Shown here: one piece after another, positions 11,847-23,699 of the stretch
How the letters are laid out: each line of letters begins with the position of its first letter
Numbering within the stretch: the first letter of the stretch is position 1
From: Epiperipatus broadwayi
Taxonomy: Eukaryota > Onychophora > Udeonychophora > Euonychophora > Peripatidae
Length of the DNA stretch: 64,000 nt
NCBI GenBank assembly: GCA_028023455.1
Contig: JAQFVV010000030.1
Span: forward strand, 5,474,501-5,538,500
Direction: 5' to 3'
The notes under the pieces: generated by a model
What the model saw: only the letters and a program-made list of their open reading frames with translations
Told to the model about the DNA's origin: nothing
Database searches by the model: none
Translations under genes and position numbers: made by a program

Positions 11847-14800
11847 CTTAATAAGAATAGCAACGAAAGTGTTCGTATTTTCTTTATACAAATTTAGAAG
11901 TCTATAAAAAAAAAATCAACTTGTAAAGTTATTCAAATGCGTTATAATATTATGTTTCTTAGAAACATTGATATGAGAGACTAATTACATATGATAATGA
12001 CTATGTTCTATGTCTTACAACCAATGAAAGTGATGAATACATTTGCTTAACCATAAAAATTAAATTAATCAAAGCCAATAAATTTTTTATAGTTTTTAAA
12101 TTTTAACATAGCCAATTTACAGCGATACTGTAATGTTACTATATATACATAATCTATACTTATTCAAGTTTATTAACATTCCATTAAAATTATCCACTTT
12201 GACCGCTTGTTTTCTTTTTTAATAAATTATTCCATATTTAACATTTTAGTCTTTAATCCAGCTTCATTTATATAATAGCAGTTGCTAATTTCTTCAAAAT
12301 ATCCTAATGAAGTATGTCACAGCACTTAACTCTGATAAAACTATCACAATGAGGTGATTTTTATCCGATGTTATATTTTAGTCTTTTGAGAAGATGTCTT
12401 ATGACTTTAGCCCATAATATTCATTTAAAATTTTAAATAATATAGCTTTATACGCACAAACATATATCCATTAAGACACAAAAATGAGAAAGTTTAAGCT
12501 AAGATTAGGGATTTAGTTTTGTCCCAATGATGTCATACTTATGTCATTATCTAGATATTGTTTCAATGGCATTTTATGTAGTAAACACAAGTTTCACTTC
12601 TTTCCATGATTTTTCTCATTAAGAGTCAAATTTATCATATGCACTCAATAAAAAAAAAAACTTTTCTAATAATCTAGCATTCCATGACAAATTGGTTTTT
12701 TTTTAAACTTTATAAAAATAAATATTACAATGTTTTAAAAATAATAACATAATTCTACAAATCATATACAAAATAGATTTAAAATTATATTTAAATAAAA
12801 TAGATGTTCCTTCCTATTTATCTATTTTTATATATCATAATCAACATTTTACATTATCCCAAAAAATATATAAACACATATACATGCATACCATTGTTTT
12901 AACAATAATTTAATATCCTACTTATTTGTGTTTAAAGATTATTTTTGAAATGTATTCAGTAAATAAATTGTCAACAAATAAATTTATTAATACGTATTTT
13001 ATTTTCTTATTGTTATCATATAGAGCTATTATTATACTTTATTAATATATTTCTAATTTAATATACAGGTCATTAATTTACACAACCATTTTTATATTAC
13101 TAAATGTTATTAAAAACAACTTTAATAACAAGGTAAACTATTTTAATTACTTTTAAATTAATTTAGATGATAATCTTAGAATTAAAATAAGCTAACAAAC
13201 ATTTTTATGTAGATAACATCACCAAATTTAAACTCAATTCAGACTACAACATTTAAAGAATATGCTTATATATTTTTATTGCATTATTTGTATTGTATTT
13301 AACTATGACCATAAATACATTTGTTAAATATTATTACTGAATTATCACTATATTTTTTTTTCAATTTGACTTAATTATAAAAAAATTGAAGTTATTTGAA
13401 TACGTTTAATTTTCTTAAAAAAAAAATACAAAAAAATAAACTTTTATTTCAACCAAGTATTTTACTTACTTTTTTTATTTAGACTTAAATTTAGGAAGTA
13501 TTTTATGTTAGTAAAATAGGTTTTATTAAAAAATATTTATTTTCACTTGATATTTCAATAGGTGTTTGCTGAAGAATAAATAAGTTATTCTATTTTAAAA
13601 ATATAATTATTTAAAAATTAACGGGTTGAGTGGTTGTAGCATGTCAGACACTTGCGGCCGCTGATTCGTTTAAATTTTTTTTTTTTGAAATTGCATGAAA
13701 ACTATAAGCATGTCAACAGAAATTCCGGCATTCATTGCTGTTTGAATTCTTCTTTAAAATAGCGTATCAAAAGTTGAAATCGGACAAAATTTAAATTTTT
13801 TATGAAGAAGACAAAGGCAGAATTTTTTTATCGGCCAGACTTGTCACTAAAATGGACTAAAAATGTGCCAATGATTCGCACTTCAAGGCTTTCATCCCAA
13901 TAAAAATGTAATCAGAATATCAGGTCGTAAGTATTCAATTTATGCTCTTTATTACACAGTATATATATTTGTGTTTGCACTTGCATTTCTACATTTGTAT
14001 AATAGCTAATCATTTACATATATAAAATTAGGGTATTACAAAGCAGTGCAATATAAATTTTAAGACTGATTATCAGATGTACAGAAAGGCTGCAATTGAT
14101 AAAGCAATCATAAAATTTACTGGGCATAGTACCATGTAAAAATATAAACACTTAAAACCAATAAAGTGAGATATCAAATGGTGTGTGTTGTGTATATACC
14201 ACATGGAATTGTATGCAAGCAAAGAATCAAATTGATTCTTGCCTATGCCTTGGTACATAAAAGCATTATCTAAAAAATTTTTTTACATATTTTTTTTTTT
14301 CCTTTCTAGTTATATATTTTCTTTTAAAAAATGGTTAAAATTACAAAAAAATCTAACAAAAATTATAATTTACTAATAAGATGTGAAAATAAAAAATTCA
14401 CCCTCTAACAAATAAATTCAAATTTAAATATCATGTGAATGTCTATTATATAAAAATATTTATGCACCAGCATATGTATCCGGCCTATCGTAATTAATTG
14501 GTTGCTTTAACAAATTTCAATCATGCATAGTATTACTGTGGAGCTGCAAACATGAGATCAAACTACATAAAACTAAATGTAAATTCAATACTATAGTATT
14601 TATTTCTCCCCACAATTTTCTCTTTTCAAACATCAATTTATGTGCTGTAATCACATTTTGTTCGCAATTTGAATACTATACCTATTCTGTTCTGTACTGT
14701 AGTCAAAAGCACATTGTTTTCCAAGAGGTTTTCCTTGAAAAAGTTTCATTCCAATACCATATTTAACAAATTACTTCCTTTGCATAAAATGGTTCGTAAA

Positions 14801-15539
14801 AAAAAATAGTTAGTTTATTAATGGTGGAACAAATAATAATTTTTCCTTGAAAAATATGCCCTCTAAGAAAAAAATGTTTAACTTGAATATCATGTGACAG
14901 CATTATGGCTAGTTAGGGATTTTACATGTAAGATTGGCTTTTTAATTAATTCTCTAACCTTTTTTTTCATTTATTATTTTTTTCACAAAATATTTATGAA
15001 ACATTAATTATGAAGACCAATTCAGATTTTAGTAGAAAATATTTACTTTTAATTAAGTACGAGTTAAAAGGTTGTTTTCTTATCCCCGGTGTTCGCCTCG
15101 AGATGTCGCTATTTCTAGGTCAATTCCTAAAAATATACCGTTTCACCGGCCTTCCTCTAACAAAAGAGGACATTTTCTACGCTATAAACGCAGAAAGAGT
15201 CCTCACATTGTGTTGGGTGGCGACAGAAGCCAACACAAAGAGACTTCTTTCTATGATAAAACACAGAAAGAGTTCCCGACGATGGCTGCTGTAGTTGATT
15301 TTGTTATTCATTTTATCGTAATCTTCGAATATCTATTATCTCTGTAGTTTCATATGAGAGTGTGTGTATTTGAGCCCGTCGTAGTTTTTTAAAATTTGAT
15401 TAGACATATATTTTTTTTAATGTGCTGTAACTTACTTTAGTGTTGTAAGTTTATTAATAATGACGTGAAGCTTCACTGAGGAATGTGTAACCCTCAAAAA
15501 GTTATTTGAAAGGGTTCATGCTAGCATTTATTTGACAAT

Positions 15540-15650
15540 CACGCGACAAATAATGTTCTCGCGAGAATTCGTTCAATAACAAGTAAGATGGCCGCCTCTA
15601 ACTCGGGAGTATTTGAAGCTGTGGCAATTGCCATCAACTGAAGCCAGTGC
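15540..15650 (+). promoter_or_regulatory. Promoter-like island: CGCG palindrome and ATGGCCGCC
   Basis: In sequence otherwise almost free of CpG, TTCTCGCGAGAA occurs at 15556-15567. It is a perfect palindrome containing TCTCGCGAGA, a known animal core-promoter motif. It is followed 20 bp later by AAGATGGCCGCC, which is both a good initiation context and close to a YY1 site. The ATG at 15588 opens an 18-codon frame ending at 15641 (MAASNSGVFEAVAIAIN). I cannot connect it to a larger gene. It may be a non-coding first exon, an antisense promoter within PRPF4B, or part of an unrecognised transposon. Confidence 0.4.
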
Positions 15651-15820
15651 TGTGGCGTATTTGCAAAAATAAAAATATCCTGTTGAAACAGAAAAAGTGT
15701 CTTTGTGGTGAGGAAAATGCGAATTCATGCTAATAAAGATCTGTTATGTCCGCCAGTTCTATATACTACTCGCTGGCGAACAATCTTATGCAGTAAGCCA
15801 ACCTTGCCCTGCCTATATAT

Positions 15821-17823
15821 TGTAACGGGATATATATATATATACGTTACATTTAAATTTTAATAGTAACTTTTCTTTATCTAATACCGAATTAAAAACA
15901 AACTGTCAAAATGCACAAATAACGAATTATTAATTTATTAATATGTTAGATTGATTTAAATATTAAAATAAGCTTTAAAAAAATAAATAAATTATAGAAT
16001 CGAAGCAAAGATTCTAATCTTTAAATAAGATATATAATAAAAAGCCTTTGATTTTAATAATAGCAAAGATTTTTTTTAATTATAAAAAAATTACAAACAG
16101 ATCCTTAAGGCAAAATCACAATTAAAGAAATGATTACGAAATAGATGAGTTCCCGCCCAAAGATACGGACACAGACCTCAGTGGAAAAATTTACTTAGCC
16201 ATAAACCCAAAATCTACTTGGCTACAAACTGAATTAACCAATAAAATATAAATAATGAAATATGTTTGATGAATCCGTGCATTCCAGAGATAAGGTGCCT
16301 GGGGAGTATAAAAGGAAAAACCAAAACGATAATTAGTTAATTAGAGAGTTGGAGAATTAGAAAATTAAAATTTTAATTCAATTGTATTTGCTGAAAATAG
16401 AAATAAAAATTTAAAAAGCTATTATCGCCGTCACCCAAGATGTAATCAGCTTCATCGTGCTTCCTTCGGTACGGCCGGCCGAAGGCAGCTTTCATCTCCA
16501 CGGATCCCGTCTTCAGAAACCAGTATAAATGCTTCATACATCGTCATAAGTCTTCATAGATCTTCGTCGCAAAGGAACGAGCACGGATAAAGGAAAGTAT
16601 AATTTATAAAAGATAAAATGAAATATAAACTGTTAAATTTAAAATCTTCGAACTTTAGCTAACTTTAAAATGAATAATAGACTTTCTCTCTCAAGCAAAC
16701 CTGATTTTCTATAAACTCTTATTTAAAGTCTTAACCATAATCTCTTTTTAAAAAAAATGTATATTTTTATTCATGCTAAATTAATATCTGTTTGTAATAG
16801 GGTAGGGGTTTGCGATTGCAAACTTAAATTTAAAAAATAGAAACACATCATTATTTGTGCGTTATTAAATTTAAAAGAAAAGTAGGTTAAATAATATTTG
16901 TAGTAAGAAAATAAGTTAAATATAATGCTCATTTTTAAATGATTTTAAAACTGTAAACTAAAGATTTTTGTTTTGAATTAAATTAATAAAATGATTTAAA
17001 TGTTAGTTGAGTGTAGGTGGCTGCTAGACTAGTTTAAATATGTTACTTTTAAAGAGGGTTTTGATTTCGGACTATTTGTTTCGTAGTTGTGTTAATACTT
17101 GTGGAGAAATATATGGACGTTTATATCAATGTAATGTGAAGTATGTTAGCACCTAGGGCGACGAGTCCAACTGAATGCTTGACCCCAAAGAGGTAGTCAT
17201 ACCGTTGAAATGGACGCAGACGTATTTCCTGCGCCATTGACCCATTCCAGCTCTATGGATTTTGGACGATAAGCCGGCAAGATAAGACCGCTCTCCCATC
17301 CATATGTAGCATTTCTTTTTATTATTTTATATGCATGTTTCCTTCACTTGACAGATGCACATTCCTGTCAACGTGATTCTATGCTAACATGTTCACACTG
17401 GATTGGTTGCTGATATATATCTGGAAGCGAGTATTGGTGTGGCTGTGGATTTTTAGTCTGGAGTCAAGTGATTTGAAAATTTGTGAGTGCGTCTAGGTAG
17501 CTCATCTATACTCAACATTCTAAAATTAAAGTTAAAAACAAATAAAATAATAATGGAACAGAATAAAACATAAATTTCTTCTTATGTTATAAAAATTAAT
17601 TTTTTAAAGTTTGTGTTATTAATACTGATAGTGATTGCTTTTATTATTCTTTATTATTAAAAATATATTTTACTAAATATATAAGTTTCTGTGTCTACTT
17701 GAGCTAGTGACTTGGGCTGGCAGTCGCGGTCTTAACAGCACGTATCTGTCGACTTTATAAATTTTCTAGGTTCAAAGTAGCCTAGTGGCGCTCTGTCGGC
17801 AGATGCGGTAAGACTGGATGTTT
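15821..17823 (+). mobile_element. LTR-like arm, left, plus orientation
   Basis: Starts TGTAACGGG and runs inward. A TATA box (TATAAAAG, 16307-16314) sits in a GC-richer context (GGTGCCTGGGGAG before it). A patch near 16425-16570 contains CGCCGTCACCCAAGATG and GGCCGGCCGAAGGC. It matches the right arm to GGATGTTT at 17823, then diverges before the expected LTR end, so its 3' terminus and PBS are lost. There is no protein-coding frame. Confidence 0.7.
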
Positions 17824-18313
17824 ACAGAACTTATAAAAAAAATGATTAAAAAAAAAGATTTTAGTTAGGGTTTGTACTAATTGCTAACAGTAATACGTTA
17901 AAGATCTTTTCTCTTTTTTTTTTTACACACAATATTCAAACTATAACTTTGTGTTAATACAAAAAAAATTTATACTCATTTCAAAAAAAATATTACTGGC
18001 TTAATTTTCAAGGTATTCGTGAGTTTATTAAACATTGGACTATAACTTTACGTTAATACAAAAAATATTTATTCATTTCAGAAAAAATATTCCTAGCTTA
18101 ATTTTCAAAGTATTCGTATTTTTTAAGTTACTAAATCATTCATTTTCTTTTTTATTTAAATATTAAAGTTATTTGATGATCATATTTATACCTGACAGTC
18201 ACATCTTATCCCAACCTATTCTTACTATAACTATTCTGATGTTCAGGATGCTATTCGCACTATCTCCTAAACTATTGTATTTGATCAGGGTATTCGTGGT
18301 CAATGAATATCAT
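17824..18313. other. Spacer between inverted LTRs, with a direct repeat
   Basis: AT-rich spacer without coding sequence. It contains an imperfect direct repeat of roughly 85-95 bp: about 17938-18018 and 18037-18117 share ACTATAACTTT-GTTAATACAAAAAA, TCATTTCA-AAAAATATT and CTTAATTTTCAA-GTATTCGT. Confidence 0.6.
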
Positions 18314-18331
18314 GCCCCATGTTGGGCGCCA
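18314..18331 (-). other. Retroelement primer-binding site
   Basis: Minus-strand TGGCGCCCAACATGGGGC lies 2 bp inside the LTR end. TGGCGCCCAAC-type sequences, complementary to a tRNA 3' end, are typical first-strand primer sites of Ty3/gypsy-like elements. This site defines the LTR orientation. The expected gag start does not follow. Confidence 0.6.
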
Positions 18332-18333
18332 TT

Positions 18334-20491
18334 TATAACGGTCGGGGAAAATGATGAAACATCCAGTCTTACCGCATCTGCTGACAGAGCGCCACTAGGC
18401 TACTTTGAACCTAGAAAATTTATAAAGTCGACAGATACGTGCTGTTAAGACCGCGACCATCAGCCCAAGTCACTAGCTCAAGTAGACACAGAAACATATA
18501 TTTAGTAAAATATATTTTTAATAATAAAGAATAATAAAAGCAATCACTGTCAGTATTAATAACACAAAAAGAGATTTTATTTATGTATATAATTAATAAC
18601 ACAAAATTTAAAAAATTAATTTTTATAACACAAGAAGAAATTTATGTTTTATTCTGTTCCATTATTATTTTATTTGTTTTTAACTTTAATTTTAGAATGT
18701 TGAGTATAGATGAGCTACCTAGACGCACTCACAAATTTTCAAATCACTTGACTCCAGACTAAAAATCCGCAGCCACACCAATACTCACTTCCAGATATAT
18801 ATCAGCAACCAATGCAATGTGAACATGTTAGCATAGAATCACATCGACAGGAATGTGCATCTGAACAGCGTGATATTATTGGAGAAGACATGGCCTTCGT
18901 CCCGCAGAAATGTGCATCTGTCAAGCGAAGGAAACATGCATATAAAATAGTAAAAAGAGATGCTACGTATGGATGGGAGAGCGGTCTTATCTTGCTGGCT
19001 TATCTTCCAAAATCCATAGAGCTGGAATGGGTCAATGGCGCAGGAAATACGACTGCGTCCATTTCAACAGTATGACTACCTCTTTGGGGTCATGCATTCA
19101 GTTGGACTCTTCACCCTAGGTGCTAACTACTTCACATTACATTGATATAAACGTCCATATATCTCTCCACAAGCATTGACACAACTACGAAACAAATAGT
19201 CCAAAATCAAAACCCTCTTTAAAAGTAACATATATTTAAACTAGTCTAGCAGCCATCTACACTCAACTAACATTTAAATCATTTTATTTATTTAATTCAA
19301 AACAAAAAATCTTTAGTTTATCAGGTTTTAAAATCATTTTTAAAATGAGCATTTATATTTTAACTTATTTTCTTACTACAAATATTATTTAACCTACTTT
19401 TCTTTTAAATTTAATAACGCACAAATAACGATGTGTTTCTATTTTTTAAATTTAAGTTTGCAATCGCAAACCCCTACCCTATTACAAACAGATATTAATT
19501 TAGCATGAATAAAAATATAAAAAAGTACAATACATTTTTTTTAAAAAGAGATTACGTTTAAGACTTTAAATAAGAGTTTATAGAAAATCAGGTTTGCTTG
19601 AGAGAGAAAGTCTATTATTCATTTTAAAGTTAGCTAAAGTTCGAAGATTTTAAATTTAACAGTTTATATTTCATTTTATCTTTTATAAATTATACTTTCC
19701 TTTATCCGTGTTCGTTCCTTTGCGACGAAGATCTATGAAGACTTATGACGATGTATGAAGCATTTATACTGGTTTCTGAAGACGGGATCCATGGTTCGAT
19801 CCTGGGATCTGTGGAGATGAAAGCTGCCTTCGGCCGGCCGTACAGAAGGAAGCACGATGAAGCTGATTACATCTTGGGTGACGGCAATAATAGCTTTTTA
19901 AATTTTTATTTCTATTTTCAGCAAATACAATTGAATTAAAATTTTAATTTTCTAATTCTCCAACTCTCTAATTAACTAATTATCGTTTTGGTTTTTCCTT
20001 TTATACTCCCCAGGCACCTTATCTCTGGAATGCACGGATTCATCAAATATATTTCATTATTTATATTTTATTGGTTAATTCAGTTTGTGGCCAAGTAGAT
20101 TTTGGGTTTATGGCTAAGTAAATTTTTCCACTGAGGTCTGTGTCCGTATCTTTGGGCGGGAACTCTTATCTATTTCGTAATCATTTCTTTAATTGTGATT
20201 TTGCCTTAAGGATCTGTTTGTAATTTTTTTATAATTAAAAAAATCTTCGCTATTATTAAAATCAAAGGCTTTTTATTATATATTTTATTTAAAGATTAGA
20301 ATCTTTGCTTCGATTCTATAATTTATTTATTTTTTAAAAGCTTATTTTAATATTTAAATCAATCTAACATATTAATAAATTAATAATTCGTTATTTGTGC
20401 ATTTTGACAGTTTGTTTTTAATTCGGTATTAGATAAAAAAAAGTTACTATTAAAATTTAAATGTAACGCATATATATATATTCCCGTTACA
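18334..20491 (-). mobile_element. LTR, right, minus orientation (2158 bp)
   Basis: Read on the minus strand it begins TGTAACGG and ends CCGTTATA, an 8-bp terminal inverted repeat with one mismatch (CCGTTACA expected). Two bases later comes a PBS-like TGGCGCCCAACATGGGGC. The TATA box lies at 19998-20005. At 2.16 kb it is long for an LTR. Compared with the left arm it carries about 57 extra bp near 18870-18925, where ATGTGCATCTG is repeated, and another short insertion near 18560-18600. Plus-strand open frames here (18812-19075, 19745-19939) are antisense and look spurious. Confidence 0.7.
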
Positions 20492-20495
20492 ATAT

Positions 20496-21060
20496 GCATA
20501 CAAGAATCATAATCCCTGAAACTAACGCCGGTAGAATAAGAAAAACAGATTTAATTACAATACACTAATATATACATATTTACACGAATACATTAAAACA
20601 ATCATTATATATTTAGATCAACAAAACCCGAAGGTATACCAAAATAAGAAGAATAAAGATCTATGCAACCTACTTTATAGTCCCTATTATGCTGACTCTT
20701 GGACGTTCGGAGGCCAGCAGTCCGCTACCGTGCTAAATAAGCGACGTTCAGCGCCTTTCACAGTTCATCTGCATCGGGTAGAACTCCCAGTTTGCCGATA
20801 CTTTACACTTGCATTCATTTCGCCAGTTCTGATTTTTCTGGATTTGATTGGTCAAATCTTGTCCGAAGGGTCGGATCAATCCCTTCCAGTTTACTTGCAG
20901 AAGCAGATTTAGACTTAGCTTTTACTTTGATTGATTACCCCTTTTGCAGCCCGATTACCTTTTTAATTATTCATCTTGTTGATCTGCAAAGTTCCTTCGT
21001 TAATTAACCTTCCTATCTAAAAGGATTTGTTTTTGTTTTTTTTGCTGTTTTACAAAATAA
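20496..21060. other. Less AT-rich stretch, unassigned
   Basis: About 20690-20930 is clearly richer in G and C (TTCGGAGGCCAGCAGTCCGC, TCATCTGCATCGGGTAGAAC). Together with 15.0-15.8 kb it forms one less AT-rich domain that the inverted LTR pair interrupts. Two overlapping 60-70 codon frames resemble nothing I know. It could be an old retrotransposon body or a regulatory region. Confidence 0.3.
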
Positions 21061-21263
21061 CACAGCCATTAAAGTCTAAGATGATTTTAAATTAACGAAG
21101 TATTTTTTTTTATTATCTTCACGTATATATATAACTTACGTATGTATATGCGACAAATGATACACGTACATACGATTCAATATTAAATCCCCATTTACAA
21201 TATTTACTATTATTATTTTGTGTGTATTTTAATTATACACCTACATAACAATACTTCCCCCCA

Positions 21264-21297
21264 AGTTCGAAGATTATTTGTTAGTCTTCGAACTTAA
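21264..21297. repeat. Short perfect hairpin
   Basis: AAGTTCGAAGA and TCTTCGAACTT pair around a short AT-rich loop, next to a C-run (CTTCCCCCC). It has no identified role. Confidence 0.5.
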
Positions 21298-21883
21298 CAT
21301 AGAATCATTTAATTAAATATTTGGGAGGGTTTATTTTCTTTTTGAGTTGTTGCCGTGAATTCTTTTCCATTTGTAGCGATGTATGTGTATCATTAAAACA
21401 CACACAAAATCATAATAGTAAATGTTGTCTAAATTACATTACTTTTTATAGATTTATAATTATGTATTGCTTTTTAATAAAATTATTTATTGACTCTTGA
21501 AAAAAATACCGTAACTTTAAAAAGACACACTAAAGTCAAAAAAAAATTAGAAAAACACCGTAACTTTAAAGACACACACACAAACTAAAAAACAATATAA
21601 GATTAATAAACATTTACTTATTATTTGTCTGAAGGTTAGTAATGATGGTATATTATAAGATGTAATATGTTGGACTATTTCCATCATTTATAAGTGAATA
21701 TTGAATGTATAGAAAATTTTAAACTTTTATTTAAACTTTTCAAATACAAACAACTTGTTAGTAATAACACACAAATAGGCAATACAGGTTAGTAAAAAAA
21801 AAAACAAAAAATTGAAGGACTCAGGAGGATTTGAACCAACCCTCAAGTATAAATATATCAAATTTCTACTATATGTTGCCTTT

Positions 21884-21974
21884 GACAGAATAGCTCAGTT
21901 GGTAGAGCGTTTGCCTTAAATTCAATATACAAGAATCTAAAGGTGCGAGTTCAACTTCTAAGCGAATATTGTCA
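21884..21974 (+). pseudogene. tRNA-like sequence (degenerate)
   Basis: TAGCTCAGTTGGTAGAGCG (21891-21909) is a textbook A box and D arm. GGTGCGAGTTCAACTTC (21942-21958) is a B box and T arm with changes. The distance fits a tRNA with a variable loop of some length, but the acceptor ends (GACAGAA and the 3' side) pair poorly and the anticodon arm is unclear. Probably a tRNA-derived promoter within a mobile element, not a working tRNA. Confidence 0.6.
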
Positions 21975-21993
21975 CTGTGCATATAGGCCAGCA

Positions 21994-22036
21994 ACACCTG
22001 AAGAAGAGTGGAGAATAATACTACTCGAAACGTTGT
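21994..22036 (+). ncRNA. Hammerhead-ribozyme-like motif with intact CUGANGA
   Basis: ACAC (stem I), CTGAAGA (21998-22004, fits CUGANGA), one extra A, stem II GAGTGG/CTACTC (six pairs including G-U, loop AGAATAATA), GAAA (22027-22030), then CGTT as palindromic ACGU stem III with a GUU cleavage triplet, then GTGT pairing with ACAC. The palindromic, loopless stem III would need two molecules, as proposed for the dimeric hammerheads of Penelope-like elements. The extra A between core and stem II is non-standard. Activity is untested. Confidence 0.4.
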
Positions 22037-22757
22037 GTAATTACTAACCTGTATTGTCTATTTGTGTGTTATTACTAACAAGTTGTTTGTATTTGAAAAG
22101 TTTAAATAAAAGTTTAAAATTTTCTATACATTCAATATTCACTCATAAATGATGGAAATAGTCCAACATATTACATCTTATTTACTTATTATGTATTGCT
22201 TTTTAATAAAATGATTTATTTACTCTTGAAAAAAATACTGTAACTTTAAATCACATAAAGTCAAAAAAAAAAATTAGAAAAACACCGTAACTTTAGACAC
22301 ATACACAAACTAAAAAACAATAGAAGATTAATAAACATTTACAAAAATGAAAGACTAACATCATATAATAGTATTAGTTACTAGAATATTTTATTACAAA
22401 TCTAATAAAACAGATCTTTTTATATCAAATCAATCACAGGTCCGGCCCGGAATCATTATATATATATGTTTTTGATTAGCATCAACGCCATCCCGTGGCG
22501 AACCCCAGGGATGAGAAAATTACCAGTTAAAATATTAACAAAATTTTATTCCACAAACAATATTTCAGTTGACTCAGTTTCTAAGGCATTTTCCTGGGAA
22601 ACCTAAGTATTTGAGTTTGATTTCTAAAGGGGAACAATTTTTTTCTCATTGTTAAAATTCAAAACTGTGGACATCCCGATAGAAACACAGACAGAGCAAA
22701 TTAATATAAAAGCATTTAAAAAAAATTAAAAGCAACATAAAAAGAATAATGACTTAC

Positions 22758-22849
22758 ATTATAATTTTCTGCAAACATATCAGTTTCCGCGAACATATCA
22801 GAACCATTTATACGAGACTTACGCTGAGTAGAATTCTTACTATTGGATT
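22758..22849 (-). CDS. PRPF4B: PRPF4B exon with DMF-x-E-x-DMF motif
   Basis: Exon of 92 nt. The acceptor is TTGTATAG|AA, whose two bases complete a Glu codon; the donor is AAT|GTAAGT in phase 0. The peptide contains a basic segment (TQRKSRINGS) followed by DMFAETDMFAENYN. Vertebrate PRPF4B has the similar DMFTESDDMFAAYF a few dozen residues before the kinase domain, so the match is diagnostic. Confidence 0.93.
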
Positions 22850-23699
22850 CTATACAAACAAAGAATATATCATTTAAAAATAATATGTAAAATGATAATA
22901 ATAAATTTTCCATAAATTAACAATTCATAAAATTCTACTGGAAATAAAAAATATTTTCACATATTACATGCATAAAATTGATATCATACAATAAATATAT
23001 ATATATATTATTTAATTATAAAGAAATTTGAAAGAATCTTTGATTCCACTCTGAGGCTTTAAACAGAAAATTCCTAGTATCTGTTTGACAGGTTCTTGTC
23101 ATAGTAGTTGTTGTTATCATGTCATTGATCACAGTGGCTTTTAATTCAAAGTTTAAAACAAAACAAAACAAAAAAGATCTTCCATTTTAGACACAGGACA
23201 ATTGTTTAACTAGAAAATTGATTGGATTTAGGAAGGAATTACAAGGGTCTGAATTTGAATATATATTTTCTCTTCTATATTTACATTTATGATAGACAAA
23301 ATAAATTATAATATCCCAGAGATTGCAAGATCATAAGCCAAAACTATGATTGGAAACAGAAAGCATTGTAACAGATCTAAGTTGCCCTAATATGTTATGA
23401 ACATTTATTTGCTACATACAACACAGATCACTTCCAAATAAAGGAAGATTGAATGAATTAAAAGAACTGTTTAATATTAACTAAGATAATATCAGACTTT
23501 GTGAAGTCAGAACAAAAAGATAATTAATAGAAAAAATGAACATATATTTTAATATAAATGCATAAATGAAATAATTTTTGTAAACAAAAAAAAATAGAAT
23601 GAAAAGGTGGATGTTGTATTAGATAGAATAACAAAATTGATTCTTAAATTTAATAAAAGATCTTAAATGTTCAGCCAACACAAAAATCGACAAATAAAT

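Larger units (their letters stand above)
15821..20491. mobile_element. Inverted pair of long LTRs (4.67-kb palindrome)
   Basis: Left arm 15821-17823 and right arm 18357-20491 are inverted copies of one sequence, separated by 533 bp. Both outer ends read TGTAACGGG inward. ATAT flanks the unit on both sides (15817-15820, 20492-20495), a possible 4-bp target duplication, although the context is TA-rich. Each arm carries a TATA box and the right arm is followed inward by a primer-binding-site-like sequence, so the arms are LTRs. Ordinary LTR elements have direct LTRs and an internal gag-pol; here the LTRs face each other and no coding region exists. The arms have diverged by scattered substitutions and a few insertions. 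Confidence 0.75.
21650..22186. mobile_element. Inverted-repeat element with tRNA-like and hammerhead-like core
   Basis: Inverted arms of about 140 bp (21650-21796 and 22041-22186) match almost throughout, for example TAATATGTTGGACTATTTCC and GGCAATACAGGTTAGTAA with their inverses. The 245-bp centre is not palindromic. It holds an antisense tRNA-type B box (minus strand GGTTCAAATCC at about 21830-21840), a plus-strand tRNA-like sequence and a hammerhead-like motif. This is the layout of a small non-autonomous retroelement with terminal repeats in inverted orientation. Confidence 0.65.
2337..22757 (-). other. PRPF4B intron, 20.4 kb
   Basis: Largest intron. Recognisable contents: palindromic MITE (3158-3857), pogo-like element (4689-5652), 743-bp foldback (7600-8342), hairpin elements (9610-9905, 10109-10328, 11578-11846), promoter-like island (15540-15650), inverted LTR pair (15821-20491) and the tRNA-like/hammerhead-like element (21650-22186). 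The stretches 5.7-7.6, 8.4-9.6, 12-13.6 and 14-15 kb show only AT-rich sequence and short A/T runs. Near 13650-13950 there is a slightly less AT-rich patch with a GCGGCCGC octamer that I cannot assign. Confidence 0.75.

Noticed and set aside
15010-15347. Two overlapping plus-strand frames of 94 and 91 codons as a gene.
   Set aside because: They overlap in different frames, have no recognisable domain, and arise because this stretch is less AT-rich.
18812-19939. Open frames of 87 and 64 codons in the right LTR arm as genes.
   Set aside because: They run antisense to the LTR, have no family features and are interrupted in the matching left arm.
21884-21974. Functional tRNA gene.
   Set aside because: A box is good but the acceptor stem does not pair and the B box is altered; it lies inside an inverted-repeat element.
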